Origin: Pseudomonadota bacterium
GTDB taxonomy: Bacteria > Pseudomonadota > Gammaproteobacteria > Burkholderiales > Burkholderiaceae_C
NCBI GenBank assembly: GCA_023438115.1
Contig: JAEZEB010000110.1
Location: 1-26,577 of the forward strand
Direction of reading: 5' to 3'
Length of the DNA: 26,577 bases
Position numbers and translations under genes: made by a program. Below are positions 1-7,823 of the stretch, piece after piece. The notes below the pieces were generated by a model, which was given only the letters and a program-made list of their open reading frames with translations, did not search any database and was not told the origin of the DNA. Each line of letters starts with the position of its first letter. Position 1 is the stretch's first letter.

Positions 1-405
1 GAGCACGCCGGCGGCGCCGCCGCCCGCGCCCACCAGCAGCAGGTCGCGCCCGTCCAGCGCCACGCCCGCGTTCTGCCGCAGGTCCGCCACCAGGCCGATG
101 CCGTCGGTGTTCTCGCCGTGGACGCCGTCGGCGTCGAAGCGCAAGGTGTTGCACGCGCCGGCCAGGGCCACGCGCGCGCTGGGAAAGTCCGCCAGCCGCG
201 CGGCCTCGAACTTGAAGGGAACGGTGACGTTGCAGCCGCATCCGCCTTCGGCGCGGAACGCGCGTACACCGTCGACGAAGCCGTCCATGGGAACCAGCCG
301 CTTGCCGTATTCGAGCGCCTGGCCGGTCAGCGCGGCGAAGCGGGCGTGGATCCACGGCGAGCGGCTGTGTTCCACGGGGTTGCCCATGACGCAGTAGCGG
401 TCCAT
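1..405 (-). CDS. aroE: Shikimate dehydrogenase, N-terminal part (cut by window edge)
   Basis: Reading the minus strand from an ATG at 403-405 gives 135 codons that stay open to the window edge, so only the N-terminal half is present. AroE reduces 3-dehydroshikimate to shikimate with NADPH in the cytoplasmic shikimate pathway. Visible family features, in order: a start like MDRYCVMGNPVEHSRSP (the HSxSP shikimate-binding serines), NVTVPFK with the catalytic lysine, the AGACNTL and GENTDGIG substrate-binding segments, and VGAGGAA, the start of the NADP-binding fold. It begins 10 bp after the stop of the TonB-like gene on the same strand, so it is probably the distal gene of that operon. Identification is firm; only the C-terminus is missing. 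Confidence 0.95.
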   Translation of the reverse strand, partial: MDRYCVMGNPVEHSRSPWIHARFAALTGQALEYGKRLVPMDGFVDGVRAFRAEGGCGCNVTVPFKFEAARLADFPSARVALAGACNTLRFDADGVHGENTDGIGLVADLRQNAGVALDGRDLLLVGAGGGAAGVL

Positions 406-415
406 GGCGGCTGTC

Positions 416-1270
416 CTAGTGGCTGGTGAGCCGGGTCTCGAGCGTGTCGTCGCGCGTGAACTTGAAGCGCGAGACCACCACGATCTGGTCGGCCTTGCTG
501 CGCATCGCCGCGTTGAAGCGCCCGAAGGGGCCCGCCGCCCGCGCGATGCTGGCCGCGCGCCGGTCCAGCACGCTGTTGCCGGAGGTCTCCACGATCTCGG
601 TGCCCAGCACGCTGCCGTCGTGGTTGACGGTGACGATCATGGTCAGCTCGCCGTACAGCTTGCGGCCCGCGAGCTCCGGGAAGTTGTGCGTGCCCCGTTC
701 CTCGATCTTGCGCCGCAGCGAGTCGTAGTACACCGCGTACACCTCCTCGCGCGTGGAGGGGCTGATGTAGCGCTTCTTGGGCCGGGCGTTTTCCTCGTTG
801 ATCCGCTTCTCGATCTCCGCCAGCAGCTTGACCAGCTGGCGCCGCTTCTCCTCGCGCGCCGCCGCCTCCGGATTGGTGCGGGCCAGCTTGGGGTCGGCCG
901 GCGGCATCGAGGCCAGCGTCTTCTTCAGCTGGGCGAGCATGAGCATCTGCTGCTCCTGCATCTCCTCGATCCTGCGCTGCTCCTCCTCCACCGCGTCGCC
1001 GATGCTGGTGAGCGCCGAGGGCGGCAGGGGCGAGGTGGCGCGGCCCTTCTCGGCCTCGCCGCCGCCCGCCAGCGTGCGCTGGGCGATGGCCTGGGGCTTG
1101 TCGACCTTCTCGTTGCTGTGGGCGTTGACCAGCACCACCTCGAGCGGCGTGTCCTGGAAGATGCGGTTGAAGCCCTCCGGGTCCACGATCCGCACCGTCA
1201 GCAGGGCCGCGTGTACGGCGAAGGACACGCCCAGTGCGATCTGCAGGGTGCTCAGGGACTTCAGGTTCAC
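416..1270 (-). CDS. TonB-like energy transducer / TonB C-terminal domain protein
   Basis: This 284-aa protein starts with GTG at 1268-1270, which overlaps the ribonuclease stop codon in a GTGA junction, implying translational coupling. It has one N-terminal membrane segment (about residues 8-28), a Pro/Ala-containing periplasmic stretch, a long charged helical region rich in E, K, R and Q (about 93-165, probably coiled coil), and a C-terminal TonB-like domain (about 170-275, with YYDSLRRKIEERGTHNFP and a beta strand ending VNHDGSVLGTEIVETSG). TonB proteins couple inner-membrane proton-motive force to outer-membrane transporters, but no exbB/exbD lies nearby and the linker is charged rather than the usual proline-rich spacer. 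It may serve cell-envelope structure (TolA/TonB-like) rather than classical iron uptake. Family call good, exact role unknown. Confidence 0.8.
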   Translation of the reverse strand: MNLKSLSTLQIALGVSFAVHAALLTVRIVDPEGFNRIFQDTPLEVVLVNAHSNEKVDKPQAIAQRTLAGGGEAEKGRATSPLPPSALTSIGDAVEEEQRRIEEMQEQQMLMLAQLKKTLASMPPADPKLARTNPEAAAREEKRRQLVKLLAEIEKRINEENARPKKRYISPSTREEVYAVYYDSLRRKIEERGTHNFPELAGRKLYGELTMIVTVNHDGSVLGTEIVETSGNSVLDRRAASIARAAGPFGRFNAAMRSKADQIVVVSRFKFTRDDTLETRLTSH

Positions 1271-3351
1271 GGGCTCGCGGTGGCGTTGTCGGGTGCCACG
1301 GGGGAATTCTCCTCGGAAGTGTCCGTGACATCGACGGCGATCGCAATCGGGCCGGCGATGGTTTCTTCCTCGGTGTCGCCTTCATCCGACGCCGCTGCGT
1401 CGGAAAGCGTGTCCAGGCGCTGCACCACGGTGCCCGAGACGTCCAGCGTGATCAGGTCGATGGCGCCCAGGCGCACCCGCACGCGCGTGCCGCGCGGCAA
1501 CTCGCCGGCGCCCAGCACGGGCAGCACCAGCGGCAGCGTGTCGGCGCGGGCCAGGCCTTCCTTGAACACCGTGGCCTCCAGTTCCTGGATGCCCTGCTGC
1601 TGCACGTAGCGCAGCGTCCAGTAGCGCTCCATGCCGGCCTGGTGCGCGTTGTAGGCGCCGTAGGCCGCGTCGAAGGCGGAGATGATCGAGAACAGCTCCG
1701 CGTCCTTCGGCTTGAAGGGCGCGGCCAGCGCCGCGGTGCGCCCGTGGCGGGCGGCCGCGATGATCTGCCACTGGTTCACCAGGTCGGTGTAGCGGCGCAG
1801 GGGCGAGGTGCTCCAGGTGTAGCTCTTGACGCCCAGGCCCGCGTGCGGCTGCGCCTTGGTGCCCATGCGCACCTTCACGCCGGGCGCCAGGCTGGCCTGG
1901 CTGCGGTAGATGCCGGGCACGCCGATCTCGGCGAGCCACTGGCCCCAGGTGCTGTTGGCGAGGATCATCGCCTCGGACACGATCAGGTCCAGGGGCGCGC
2001 CGCGCTGGCGCACGGTGATCTCCACGGCCTCGTCGCCCTGGGGACCGTCTTCGCCGGCGCCCGGCACGCGGAAGCTGTAGTCGGGACGGCTGAAGGTCTC
2101 CGGCTTGCCGCGCACCACCTCGCGCTGCGCCTTGAGCTGCCGCGCCAGCCGGTACAGGAAGCCCAGTTCCGTGCGGAAGCGCGTGGCCGCCTCGCCCACG
2201 CCCTCGGAGGGACCTTCGGGGTTCTGCAGCCAGGATTCGGTCAGCTGCGTGTCCAGCTGGTCGTGCCGCAGGTTGGCGACGATGGGCACGCGCTCCAGGC
2301 GCGTCTCGGTGGACTTCACCAGCAGCGAGTCCTCGTCGAACTGCACGTACAGCGACACGGCGGGGCAGTCGCGCCCCTCCTGCAGGGTGTAGGCCTGCAC
2401 CACGTCGTCGGGCAGCATGGTGATCTTGTAGCCCGGCATGTACACGGTGGACAGGCGCTGGCGCGCCACCTGGTCCAGCGGCGTGCCGGTCTGGATCGCC
2501 AGGCCGGGCGCGGCGATGTGCACGCCCACGGTGACCGTGCCGCTGCCCAGGCCCTGCACCGACAGCGCGTCGTCGATCTCCGTCGTGCTGGAGTCGTCGA
2601 CCGAGAAGGCCTGCACCGCGGCGAGCGGCAGGTCGTCCTTCACGTCCGGCGCGGCCAGCGGCGGGAAGCCGGTGCCCTTGGGGAAGTATTCGAGCACGAA
2701 GCGCTTCCAGTGGAACTGGTAGGGCGAGGTGATCGCGCCCGAGGCCTGCAGCAGTTCCAGCGGCGCGCGGTGCGTGCTGCGCGAGGCTTCCACCACCGCC
2801 TTGTACTCGGGCGCGTTCTTGTCCGGCTTGAACAGGATGCGATAGAGCTGTTCGCGGATTGCCGGCGGGCAGCTGCCGGCAGCGAGTTCGGCGGCCCAGG
2901 CGGAGATCTGCGCCTGCACCTGCTTCTTCTTCTCGATGGCGGCCAGCGCCTGCTGCAGGATCTCCGGCGGCGCCTTGCGGAAGCGCCCCTTGCCGGCGCG
3001 GCGGAAGTAGTGCGGCGCCTCGAACAGCCGCAGCAGCGCGGCGGCCTGCTGCGCGGTGGTGGCCTGTGCACTGAAGTATTCACGGGCGAGGTCGGCGAAG
3101 CCGAATTCCTCCTCGGGCGCGAACTCCCAGGCCAGGTCCAGCTCGATGCCCTCGGCCAGTTCCCGCGCCTCCTGCAGGAGTTCGGCCGGCTGCGGCTTCT
3201 CGAACTTCAGCAGGACGTGGGCCGCCTTGACCTTGACCCGCTTGCCGCTTTCGAGCTCCACCTGGGCGGAGGCGTCGGTTTCGGAAAGAACCCGCCCCGC
3301 CAGGAACTTGCCGGCGTCTTCGAACAGAACGAACATGCCCGATTGTCCCAT
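1267..3351 (-). CDS. RNB-domain ribonuclease (RNase II/R family)
   Basis: The 694-aa protein carries the RNB 3'-5' exoribonuclease core. The sequence AFSVDDSSTTEIDDALS at about 249-264 holds the acidic residues (D252, D253, D260, D261) that bind catalytic magnesium in RNase II and RNase R. It is followed by VGVHIAAPG and YMPGYKITMLPDD, both typical of the fold. The C-terminal region has an OB/S1-like strand pattern (RVRVRLGAIDLITLDVSG) but is shorter than in RNase R. Expected role: processive degradation of single-stranded RNA in the cytoplasm. A second ATG at 3334-3336 (starting MFVLFEDAGKF) could be the true start, since neither has a strong ribosome site. Its stop overlaps the next start by 4 bp, so it is co-transcribed with the TonB-like gene and aroE. 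Confidence 0.9.
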   Translation of the reverse strand: MGQSGMFVLFEDAGKFLAGRVLSETDASAQVELESGKRVKVKAAHVLLKFEKPQPAELLQEARELAEGIELDLAWEFAPEEEFGFADLAREYFSAQATTAQQAAALLRLFEAPHYFRRAGKGRFRKAPPEILQQALAAIEKKKQVQAQISAWAAELAAGSCPPAIREQLYRILFKPDKNAPEYKAVVEASRSTHRAPLELLQASGAITSPYQFHWKRFVLEYFPKGTGFPPLAAPDVKDDLPLAAVQAFSVDDSSTTEIDDALSVQGLGSGTVTVGVHIAAPGLAIQTGTPLDQVARQRLSTVYMPGYKITMLPDDVVQAYTLQEGRDCPAVSLYVQFDEDSLLVKSTETRLERVPIVANLRHDQLDTQLTESWLQNPEGPSEGVGEAATRFRTELGFLYRLARQLKAQREVVRGKPETFSRPDYSFRVPGAGEDGPQGDEAVEITVRQRGAPLDLIVSEAMILANSTWGQWLAEIGVPGIYRSQASLAPGVKVRMGTKAQPHAGLGVKSYTWSTSPLRRYTDLVNQWQIIAAARHGRTAALAAPFKPKDAELFSIISAFDAAYGAYNAHQAGMERYWTLRYVQQQGIQELEATVFKEGLARADTLPLVLPVLGAGELPRGTRVRVRLGAIDLITLDVSGTVVQRLDTLSDAAASDEGDTEEETIAGPIAIAVDVTDTSEENSPVAPDNATASP

Positions 3352-3393
3352 GCGGGCCGGACCGCTCCGGCCGGGCAGGGCGGCCGCCGTGCC

Positions 3394-3978
3394 TCAGGCC
3401 AGGCGCAGGAAGGCGAGCACGTCGTCCAGGTGCTCGTCGAAATCCGAGATGCCGTGGTCGGAGCCTTCGAGCAGCTTGACGCGGATGCCCGGGTAGCGCC
3501 CCGTCATCTCGCGCCAGTCCAGGACCTCGTCGCCCTTGGCGATGACGGCGAAATAGTTCTCCGGCCGCCGCACCGGCCCCTTCTGCAGGGCGCGCAGTTC
3601 GTCCACGTATTCGGGGGCGAAGTAGAAATGCTGCTGCGGGTCGTGCCAGGCGGTCTGCTCGCCGATGTGGCGCGTGAGGTCCCGCGCCGGGTCGACGGCG
3701 GGATTGAGCAGCACCGCGCGGCAGCCGGCCTCCTCCGCCACCCAGGTCGCGTAGAAGCCCCCCAGCGACGAGCCCACCACGGCCATCCGCCCGCGCGGCC
3801 AGGCGGCGACGCCCTCGGCGAGGAGGGCCGCCGCGGCCCGCGGCGAGGGCGGCAACTGGGGGCACCACCACGTGACCTCCGGGTGGCGGCTGCGCACCGC
3901 GGCCTCCATCCGCTGCGCCTTGAACGAGCGCGGGGAGGAGCGGAAACCGTGCAGGTACAACAGGTGCGTGGTGTGCAT
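3394..3978 (-). CDS. YqiA/YcfP-family alpha/beta hydrolase (esterase)
   Basis: From the ATG at 3976-3978 the protein is 194 aa, close to E. coli YqiA (about 193 aa). It starts MHTTHLLYLHGFRSSPRSFK, with the HGF oxyanion loop of this small esterase family. The nucleophile elbow GSSLGG (second Ser), an aspartate in IAKGDEVLDW and a histidine in EGSDHGISDF make a complete triad. YqiA-like enzymes hydrolyse short acyl esters; the natural substrate is unknown. An upstream ATG at 4006-4008 in the same frame would add ten residues and has a GAAGGA 12 nt before it; I prefer 3978 because the family motif starts there and a -10-like TACCAT sits 7 nt before it. The stop is 42 bp before the ribonuclease start, same strand. 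Confidence 0.88.
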   Translation of the reverse strand: MHTTHLLYLHGFRSSPRSFKAQRMEAAVRSRHPEVTWWCPQLPPSPRAAAALLAEGVAAWPRGRMAVVGSSLGGFYATWVAEEAGCRAVLLNPAVDPARDLTRHIGEQTAWHDPQQHFYFAPEYVDELRALQKGPVRRPENYFAVIAKGDEVLDWREMTGRYPGIRVKLLEGSDHGISDFDEHLDDVLAFLRLA

Positions 3979-3985
3979 CGCCCGG

Positions 3986-3991
3986 ATGGTA
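3986..3991 (-). promoter_or_regulatory. -10-like hexamer just before the esterase start
   Basis: On the minus strand TACCAT ends 7 nt before the ATG at 3978. No convincing -35 is seen. If active, the transcript would start almost at the start codon. Confidence 0.3.
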
Positions 3992-4044
3992 GAGGCCGGC
4001 TGTGACATCTTGGCTAAGCATCCTTCTTAAGCCACACTCCGGAC

Positions 4045-4049
4045 AGGAG
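4045..4049 (+). promoter_or_regulatory. Ribosome binding site deciding a TTG start
   Basis: AGGAG lies 6 nt before an in-frame TTG at 4056. The alternative GTG at 4002 has no such site and would lie inside the divergent esterase leader, so this site argues for the TTG start of the histidine kinase. Confidence 0.5.
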
Positions 4050-4055
4050 AAGGTC

Positions 4056-5861
4056 TTGCTTCAAGAATCAGAACGAGGAGGGACGCTCCCGGAGGCCGGC
4101 GGTTCGCCGGAACTGGTCCGGCGCAGCGTGGACCTCATCCTGGCCCAGGCGCGCCAGGGTGCGATCACCGCGATCCTGATGGGTGCGCTGTTCGGGTTCG
4201 TCTACGTCCCGGCCGCCGGGTGGGGCCTCTATCTCGCCTGGTACCTGCCTTTCGCGGCCCTGATGGTGGCGCGCCAGCCCTATGTCCGGCGGCTGGTGGC
4301 GCGCCGCGGCGCCACGCCGGAGGTCCTGCACCGCATCGCCGGCATCGCCGCCTTCACCGGCTGGCTCGCGGCGGCCTCGGTGCCGATCTTCGCGCGCTTC
4401 CTCACCATCGCCGACATCGGCGTGCTCACCATCATCACGGTGGGCTGGACCTCGGTGGCGGTCGCCGTGCTGGCGGTGCAGCCGCGCGTCTATGCGGCCT
4501 ACCTCATTGCCTGCTTCGCGACCTTGTACCTCGCCTGGGTGCGCCACGCGGGGGCGGCGGAACTGCTGATGATCGGCGCGGGCATGTTGCTGGGCGGCCG
4601 CATGATGGTGAAGCTGGGCCAGGCGATCTGGGGCCAACTGCGCGACACCGTGGCGGCCGCCGAACAGAACGCATCGCTGGTTGCGCAACTGCGCCGGGCC
4701 TTGCGGGCGCAGCAGGAGGCGCACAGCGCCCGCTCCCGCTTCCTGGGCGCCGCCAGCCACGACCTGCGGCAGCCGGTGCAGGCGCTGCTGTTCCTCTCCG
4801 ACATCTTCCGCAAGTCCACCGACCCGGCGCGCCGCGACGCGATGGCGCAGCAGATCGTGCGCACCAGCGAGTCGATCGACGGGATGTTCCGGCACCTCGT
4901 GGACTTCGCGCAGATCGACGCCGGCACGATGAAGGCGGTGGTGCAGCCGGTGCAGCTCGATCGCCTGGTCGCCGCCGCGGTGTCCGGCTTCGCCGAGAAG
5001 TGCACCGCGCGCGGCCTGCGCTTCCGCGTGGAGCAGGAGCCGGGCTGCACCGTCGCGGCGGATCCCGTGCTGCTGGAGCGGCTGCTGCGCAACTTCCTGG
5101 ACAACGCCTGGAAGTACTCGCTGCAGGGGGAGATCGTGCTGCGGGTGGAGCGCCACCGCGGCCACGCCGTGGTGAGCGTCACCGACCAGGGCGTGGGCAT
5201 GGAGCGGGAAGACCTGGAGCAGGCGGCCAATGCCTTCTTCCGCGGCCGCTCGGCGGCCGTCGCGGAGGCCGAGGGCATCGGCCTGGGCCTGGCCGTGTGC
5301 AAGCACATCGCCGAACTGATGCAGTCCGAGCTGCACCTGATCTCCCGGCCGCGCGGCGGCACCCGCGTCAGCGTGCGCCTGCGGCTGGTGGAAGCGATCG
5401 AACCCGCGGCCGACACGCAGGCGTGCGACGCCGGCGAGGCGCCGTTGCGGGGCTGGCTGGTGGCCGTGCTGGAAAGCGACCGGCTGGCGCGCGAGGCGCT
5501 GTGCACCTGGCTGCAGGAGGCGGGGGCCCGCGTGGTCGATGCCGGTTCGCTGGAGCGCCTGCGCGAGCAGCTGCGCGAGCGCCAGGAAGTCCCGAACGTC
5601 GTGCTGGCCGATTCCCGGCTGGGGGAGGGCAGCGGTGCGGAGGCGATCGAGGCGCTGCGGGCGGACTATGGCGAACTGCCGGCGCTGTTGCTCTCCGGGG
5701 AGGCGGACCTCCCGGAGCGCGAGCTGCCGTGTCCGGCGCTGCTGAAGCCGGTCACGCCGCCGCAGCTGCTGGACGGGCGGCGCGCGGCGGCGGCTCAGTG
5801 CACCGAGGGCGGCGCGTCTTCCAGTTCGTGGATGCTGACGCCGGCGCGGGCGAGCACGTAG
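4056..5861 (+). CDS. Membrane hybrid histidine kinase with C-terminal receiver
   Basis: Numbered from the TTG start (601 aa). About residues 30-185 hold some five or six hydrophobic membrane segments with no obvious periplasmic sensor domain. A short coiled-coil linker leads to the H-box ASHDLRQP (His235). The ATP-binding domain has the N-box LLRNFLDNAWKYS (about 343-355), the G1 box VTDQGVGM (Asp377) and GIGLGL (about 407-412). The C-terminal receiver is divergent but keeps E473 and D475, phospho-acceptor D519 in VVLADSRL, and K564 in LLKP. It likely autophosphorylates and relays phosphate to its own receiver and/or a separate regulator; the convergent NarL-type gene is the obvious candidate. 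Oddity: the last 67 bp lie antisense over the end of that regulator, adding a Ser/Ala-rich tail. The start could also be GTG 4002 or GTG 4128. Confidence 0.88.
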   Translation: MLQESERGGTLPEAGGSPELVRRSVDLILAQARQGAITAILMGALFGFVYVPAAGWGLYLAWYLPFAALMVARQPYVRRLVARRGATPEVLHRIAGIAAFTGWLAAASVPIFARFLTIADIGVLTIITVGWTSVAVAVLAVQPRVYAAYLIACFATLYLAWVRHAGAAELLMIGAGMLLGGRMMVKLGQAIWGQLRDTVAAAEQNASLVAQLRRALRAQQEAHSARSRFLGAASHDLRQPVQALLFLSDIFRKSTDPARRDAMAQQIVRTSESIDGMFRHLVDFAQIDAGTMKAVVQPVQLDRLVAAAVSGFAEKCTARGLRFRVEQEPGCTVAADPVLLERLLRNFLDNAWKYSLQGEIVLRVERHRGHAVVSVTDQGVGMEREDLEQAANAFFRGRSAAVAEAEGIGLGLAVCKHIAELMQSELHLISRPRGGTRVSVRLRLVEAIEPAADTQACDAGEAPLRGWLVAVLESDRLAREALCTWLQEAGARVVDAGSLERLREQLRERQEVPNVVLADSRLGEGSGAEAIEALRADYGELPALLLSGEADLPERELPCPALLKPVTPPQLLDGRRAAAAQCTEGGASSSSWMLTPARAST

Positions 5862-6466
5862 ACCGCCTCGGTGCGGTTGGAGACTTCCAGCGCCTCCAGG
5901 ATGTGCGCCACGTGCGACTTGACCGTGGTGTCGGAAAGCCCCAGGTCGCGCGCGATCACCTTGTTGGGCTTGCCCTGCACGATGCCCAGCAGCACCTGCC
6001 GCTGGCGCTCGGTGAGCCGGGCGCCCAGGCGCGACCAGGCGTCTTCGGCCGGCCGCGGATTGGTGGCCGCCACGCTGAGGCTGGCGGGCGGCAGGTAGAC
6101 GCCGCCGGACAGCACGCGGGTGAGCGCGGCATGGAACTGTTCGCTGGGCGCCGACTTGGGGACGAAGCCGCAGGCGCCGAGGTCGATGCACTCGCGCACG
6201 ACCGCGGGATCTTCCTGGCCGGAGAGCACCAGCACGGGCACGTCCGGGCGGCGCGTGCGCACGGTGCGCACGGAGTCGACGCCGCGGTAGCCGGGCATCT
6301 GCAGGTCGAGGATGAGGAGATCGACGCGCAGGTCCCCGTCCAGCCGCTGGAACGCGGCCTCCAGCGAAGCGCATTCGACGACCTGGACCTCCATGCCGCT
6401 GTCCTGCAGCGTATAGGCCACGCCGCTGCGGTACAGGGGGTGGTCGTCGACGACAAGGATGTTCAT
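5795..6466 (-). CDS. NarL/FixJ-type response regulator (receiver + LuxR-type HTH)
   Basis: The 223-aa protein starts at the ATG 6464-6466, preceded by GAGGTAGGA. The receiver (about 1-120) has the acidic pair D7-D8, phospho-acceptor D54 in LLILDLQMPG and K104 in FVPKSAP. The LuxR-type DNA-binding domain spans about 148-210, with LTERQRQVLL and the recognition helix in SDTTVKSHV. It is expected to be a phosphorylation-dependent transcription factor, probably served by the hybrid kinase that converges on it from 4056; genomic adjacency is the only evidence for pairing. The frame stays open far upstream of this ATG, but that extension runs antisense through rodA and the second regulator and lacks receiver character, so I reject it. 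It is divergent from rodA, 81 bp apart. Confidence 0.93.
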   Translation of the reverse strand: MNILVVDDHPLYRSGVAYTLQDSGMEVQVVECASLEAAFQRLDGDLRVDLLILDLQMPGYRGVDSVRTVRTRRPDVPVLVLSGQEDPAVVRECIDLGACGFVPKSAPSEQFHAALTRVLSGGVYLPPASLSVAATNPRPAEDAWSRLGARLTERQRQVLLGIVQGKPNKVIARDLGLSDTTVKSHVAHILEALEVSNRTEAVYVLARAGVSIHELEDAPPSVH

Positions 6467-6536
6467 TCCTACCTCAGCTGCGCGGAATCGTAGCAGTCGC
6501 ACCGCCGCGCGCCACGGCCATTGGGAGGAAGCCGTG

Positions 6537-6542
6537 GATAAT
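6537..6542 (+). promoter_or_regulatory. -10-like hexamer just before rodA
   Basis: GATAAT ends 5 nt before the rodA ATG at 6548. No good -35 is visible at 16-18 nt spacing. A GGAGGAA at 6523-6529 could act as a ribosome site if transcription starts further upstream, so the two readings compete. Confidence 0.35.
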
Positions 6543-6547
6543 TTGCC

Positions 6548-7702
6548 ATGGCCGCCGTCCTCGAAAAGCCCTCGTTGCTGCAGCGCGTCGCGCCCCTCGT
6601 GCAGGGGTTCGACGGCCCGCTCGCCTTCGCCGTGTTCCTGCTCGCCTGCGCGGGCCTGGTCACCATGTACAGCTCCGGCTACGACCACGGCACCCGCTTC
6701 ATGGACCATGGCCGCAACATGCTGCTGGCCGCCACCATCATGTTCGTGGTCGCGCAGGTGCCGCCGCAAAGGCTGATGAGCTTCGCCGTGCCCTTGTACC
6801 TGCTGGGGGTCGCGCTGCTCGTCGCGGTCGCGCTGTTCGGCATCACCAAGAAAGGCGCCCAGCGCTGGGTGAACGTCGGCGTGGTGATCCAGCCCAGCGA
6901 GATCCTCAAGATCGCCGCGCCGCTGATGCTGGCCTGGTGGTTCCAGAAGCGCGAGGGCCAGCTGCGCCCCCTGGACTTCATCGTCGCCGGCGTGCTGCTG
7001 GCCATCCCGGTCGGGCTGATCATGAAGCAGCCCGACCTGGGCACCTCCCTGCTGGTGATGGCCGCGGGGCTGTCGGTGATCTTCTTCGCCGGCCTGTCCT
7101 GGAAGCTCATCATCCCGCCCTTCGTGGTGGCGGTGGTCGGCATCGTGCTGCTGGTGGGTTTCGAGCCCATGCTGTGCGCCGAGGGCAATCGCTGGCCCGT
7201 GCTGCACGCCTACCAGCAGCAGCGCATCTGCACCCTGCTGGATCCGACCAAGGACCCGCTGGGCAAGGGCTTCCACATCATCCAGGGGATGATCGCCATC
7301 GGCTCGGGCGGGCTGTTCGGCAAGGGCTTCATGCAGGGCACGCAGACGCACCTGGAGTTCATCCCCGAGCGCACCACCGACTTCATCTTCGCCGCCTACT
7401 CCGAGGAGTTCGGTCTGCTGGGCAACCTGTTCCTGCTGGCCAGCTTCCTGTTCCTGGTGCTGCGCGGCCTGGCGATCGCCCTGGAGGCGCCGACGCTGTT
7501 CTCGCGCCTGCTGGCGGGCGCGGTGACCATGATCTTCTTCACCTACGCCTTCGTGAACATGGGCATGGTCAGCGGCATCCTGCCCGTGGTGGGGGTGCCG
7601 CTGCCTTTCATCAGCTATGGGGGAACCGCGATGGTGACGCTGGGCCTGGCGCTGGGTATCCTCATGTCCATCTCCAAGTCCAAGCGCCTCGTGCAGACTT
7701 AA
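6548..7702 (+). CDS. rodA: RodA, SEDS-family peptidoglycan glycosyltransferase
   Basis: The 384-aa polytopic membrane protein has the SEDS pattern of about ten hydrophobic segments. Diagnostic segments are KKGAQRWVNVGVVIQPSE (about 101-118), the MKQPDLGTSLL stretch (about 159-169), FIPERTTDFIFAAYSEEFG with the catalytic-type aspartate D278 (equivalent by motif to the essential Asp of characterised RodA proteins), and the C-terminal PVVGVPLPFISYGGT. RodA polymerises lipid II into glycan strands in the inner membrane together with the class B PBP2 (mrdA) and the MreBCD elongasome. Its usual partners mreBCD and mrdA are not in the window; rodA instead sits alone between two NarL-type regulator genes, which is uncommon. 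ATG 6548 fits the expected cytoplasmic N-terminus. Confidence 0.95.
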   Translation: MAAVLEKPSLLQRVAPLVQGFDGPLAFAVFLLACAGLVTMYSSGYDHGTRFMDHGRNMLLAATIMFVVAQVPPQRLMSFAVPLYLLGVALLVAVALFGITKKGAQRWVNVGVVIQPSEILKIAAPLMLAWWFQKREGQLRPLDFIVAGVLLAIPVGLIMKQPDLGTSLLVMAAGLSVIFFAGLSWKLIIPPFVVAVVGIVLLVGFEPMLCAEGNRWPVLHAYQQQRICTLLDPTKDPLGKGFHIIQGMIAIGSGGLFGKGFMQGTQTHLEFIPERTTDFIFAAYSEEFGLLGNLFLLASFLFLVLRGLAIALEAPTLFSRLLAGAVTMIFFTYAFVNMGMVSGILPVVGVPLPFISYGGTAMVTLGLALGILMSISKSKRLVQT

Positions 7703-7713
7703 GCCCTTTCTCT

Positions 7714-7730
7714 GCCATCCGGAAGATGGC
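7714..7730. other. Small hairpin after rodA (weak terminator candidate)
   Basis: GCCATC and GATGGC form a perfect 6-bp stem around a 5-nt loop, starting 12 bp after the rodA stop. There is no T-run, so intrinsic termination is doubtful. Confidence 0.25.
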
Positions 7731-7775
7731 GGGGGCGGTGCGAGCCCGGCAAGATCGGGGCCGTCGTTTTTGGGT

Positions 7776-7794
7776 GGATAGGTCGCCGCTATCC
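7776..7794. promoter_or_regulatory. Inverted repeat upstream of second response regulator
   Basis: GGATAG-N7-CTATCC is a perfect 6-bp dyad lying 29 bp before the regulator start. Its place in the 121-bp gap suggests an operator, possibly for autoregulation, but this is only positional evidence. Confidence 0.25.
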
Positions 7795-7823
7795 CTTGCA
7801 GTTCGGGCGAACAGGAGGCCGTG

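Noticed and set aside
1234..4005. Long plus-strand open frame opposite the TonB-like, ribonuclease and esterase genes
   Set aside because: Its translation is rich in R, G, A, H and L without motifs, typical of the antisense frame of GC-rich genes. The minus-strand frames carry recognisable RNB and esterase motifs.
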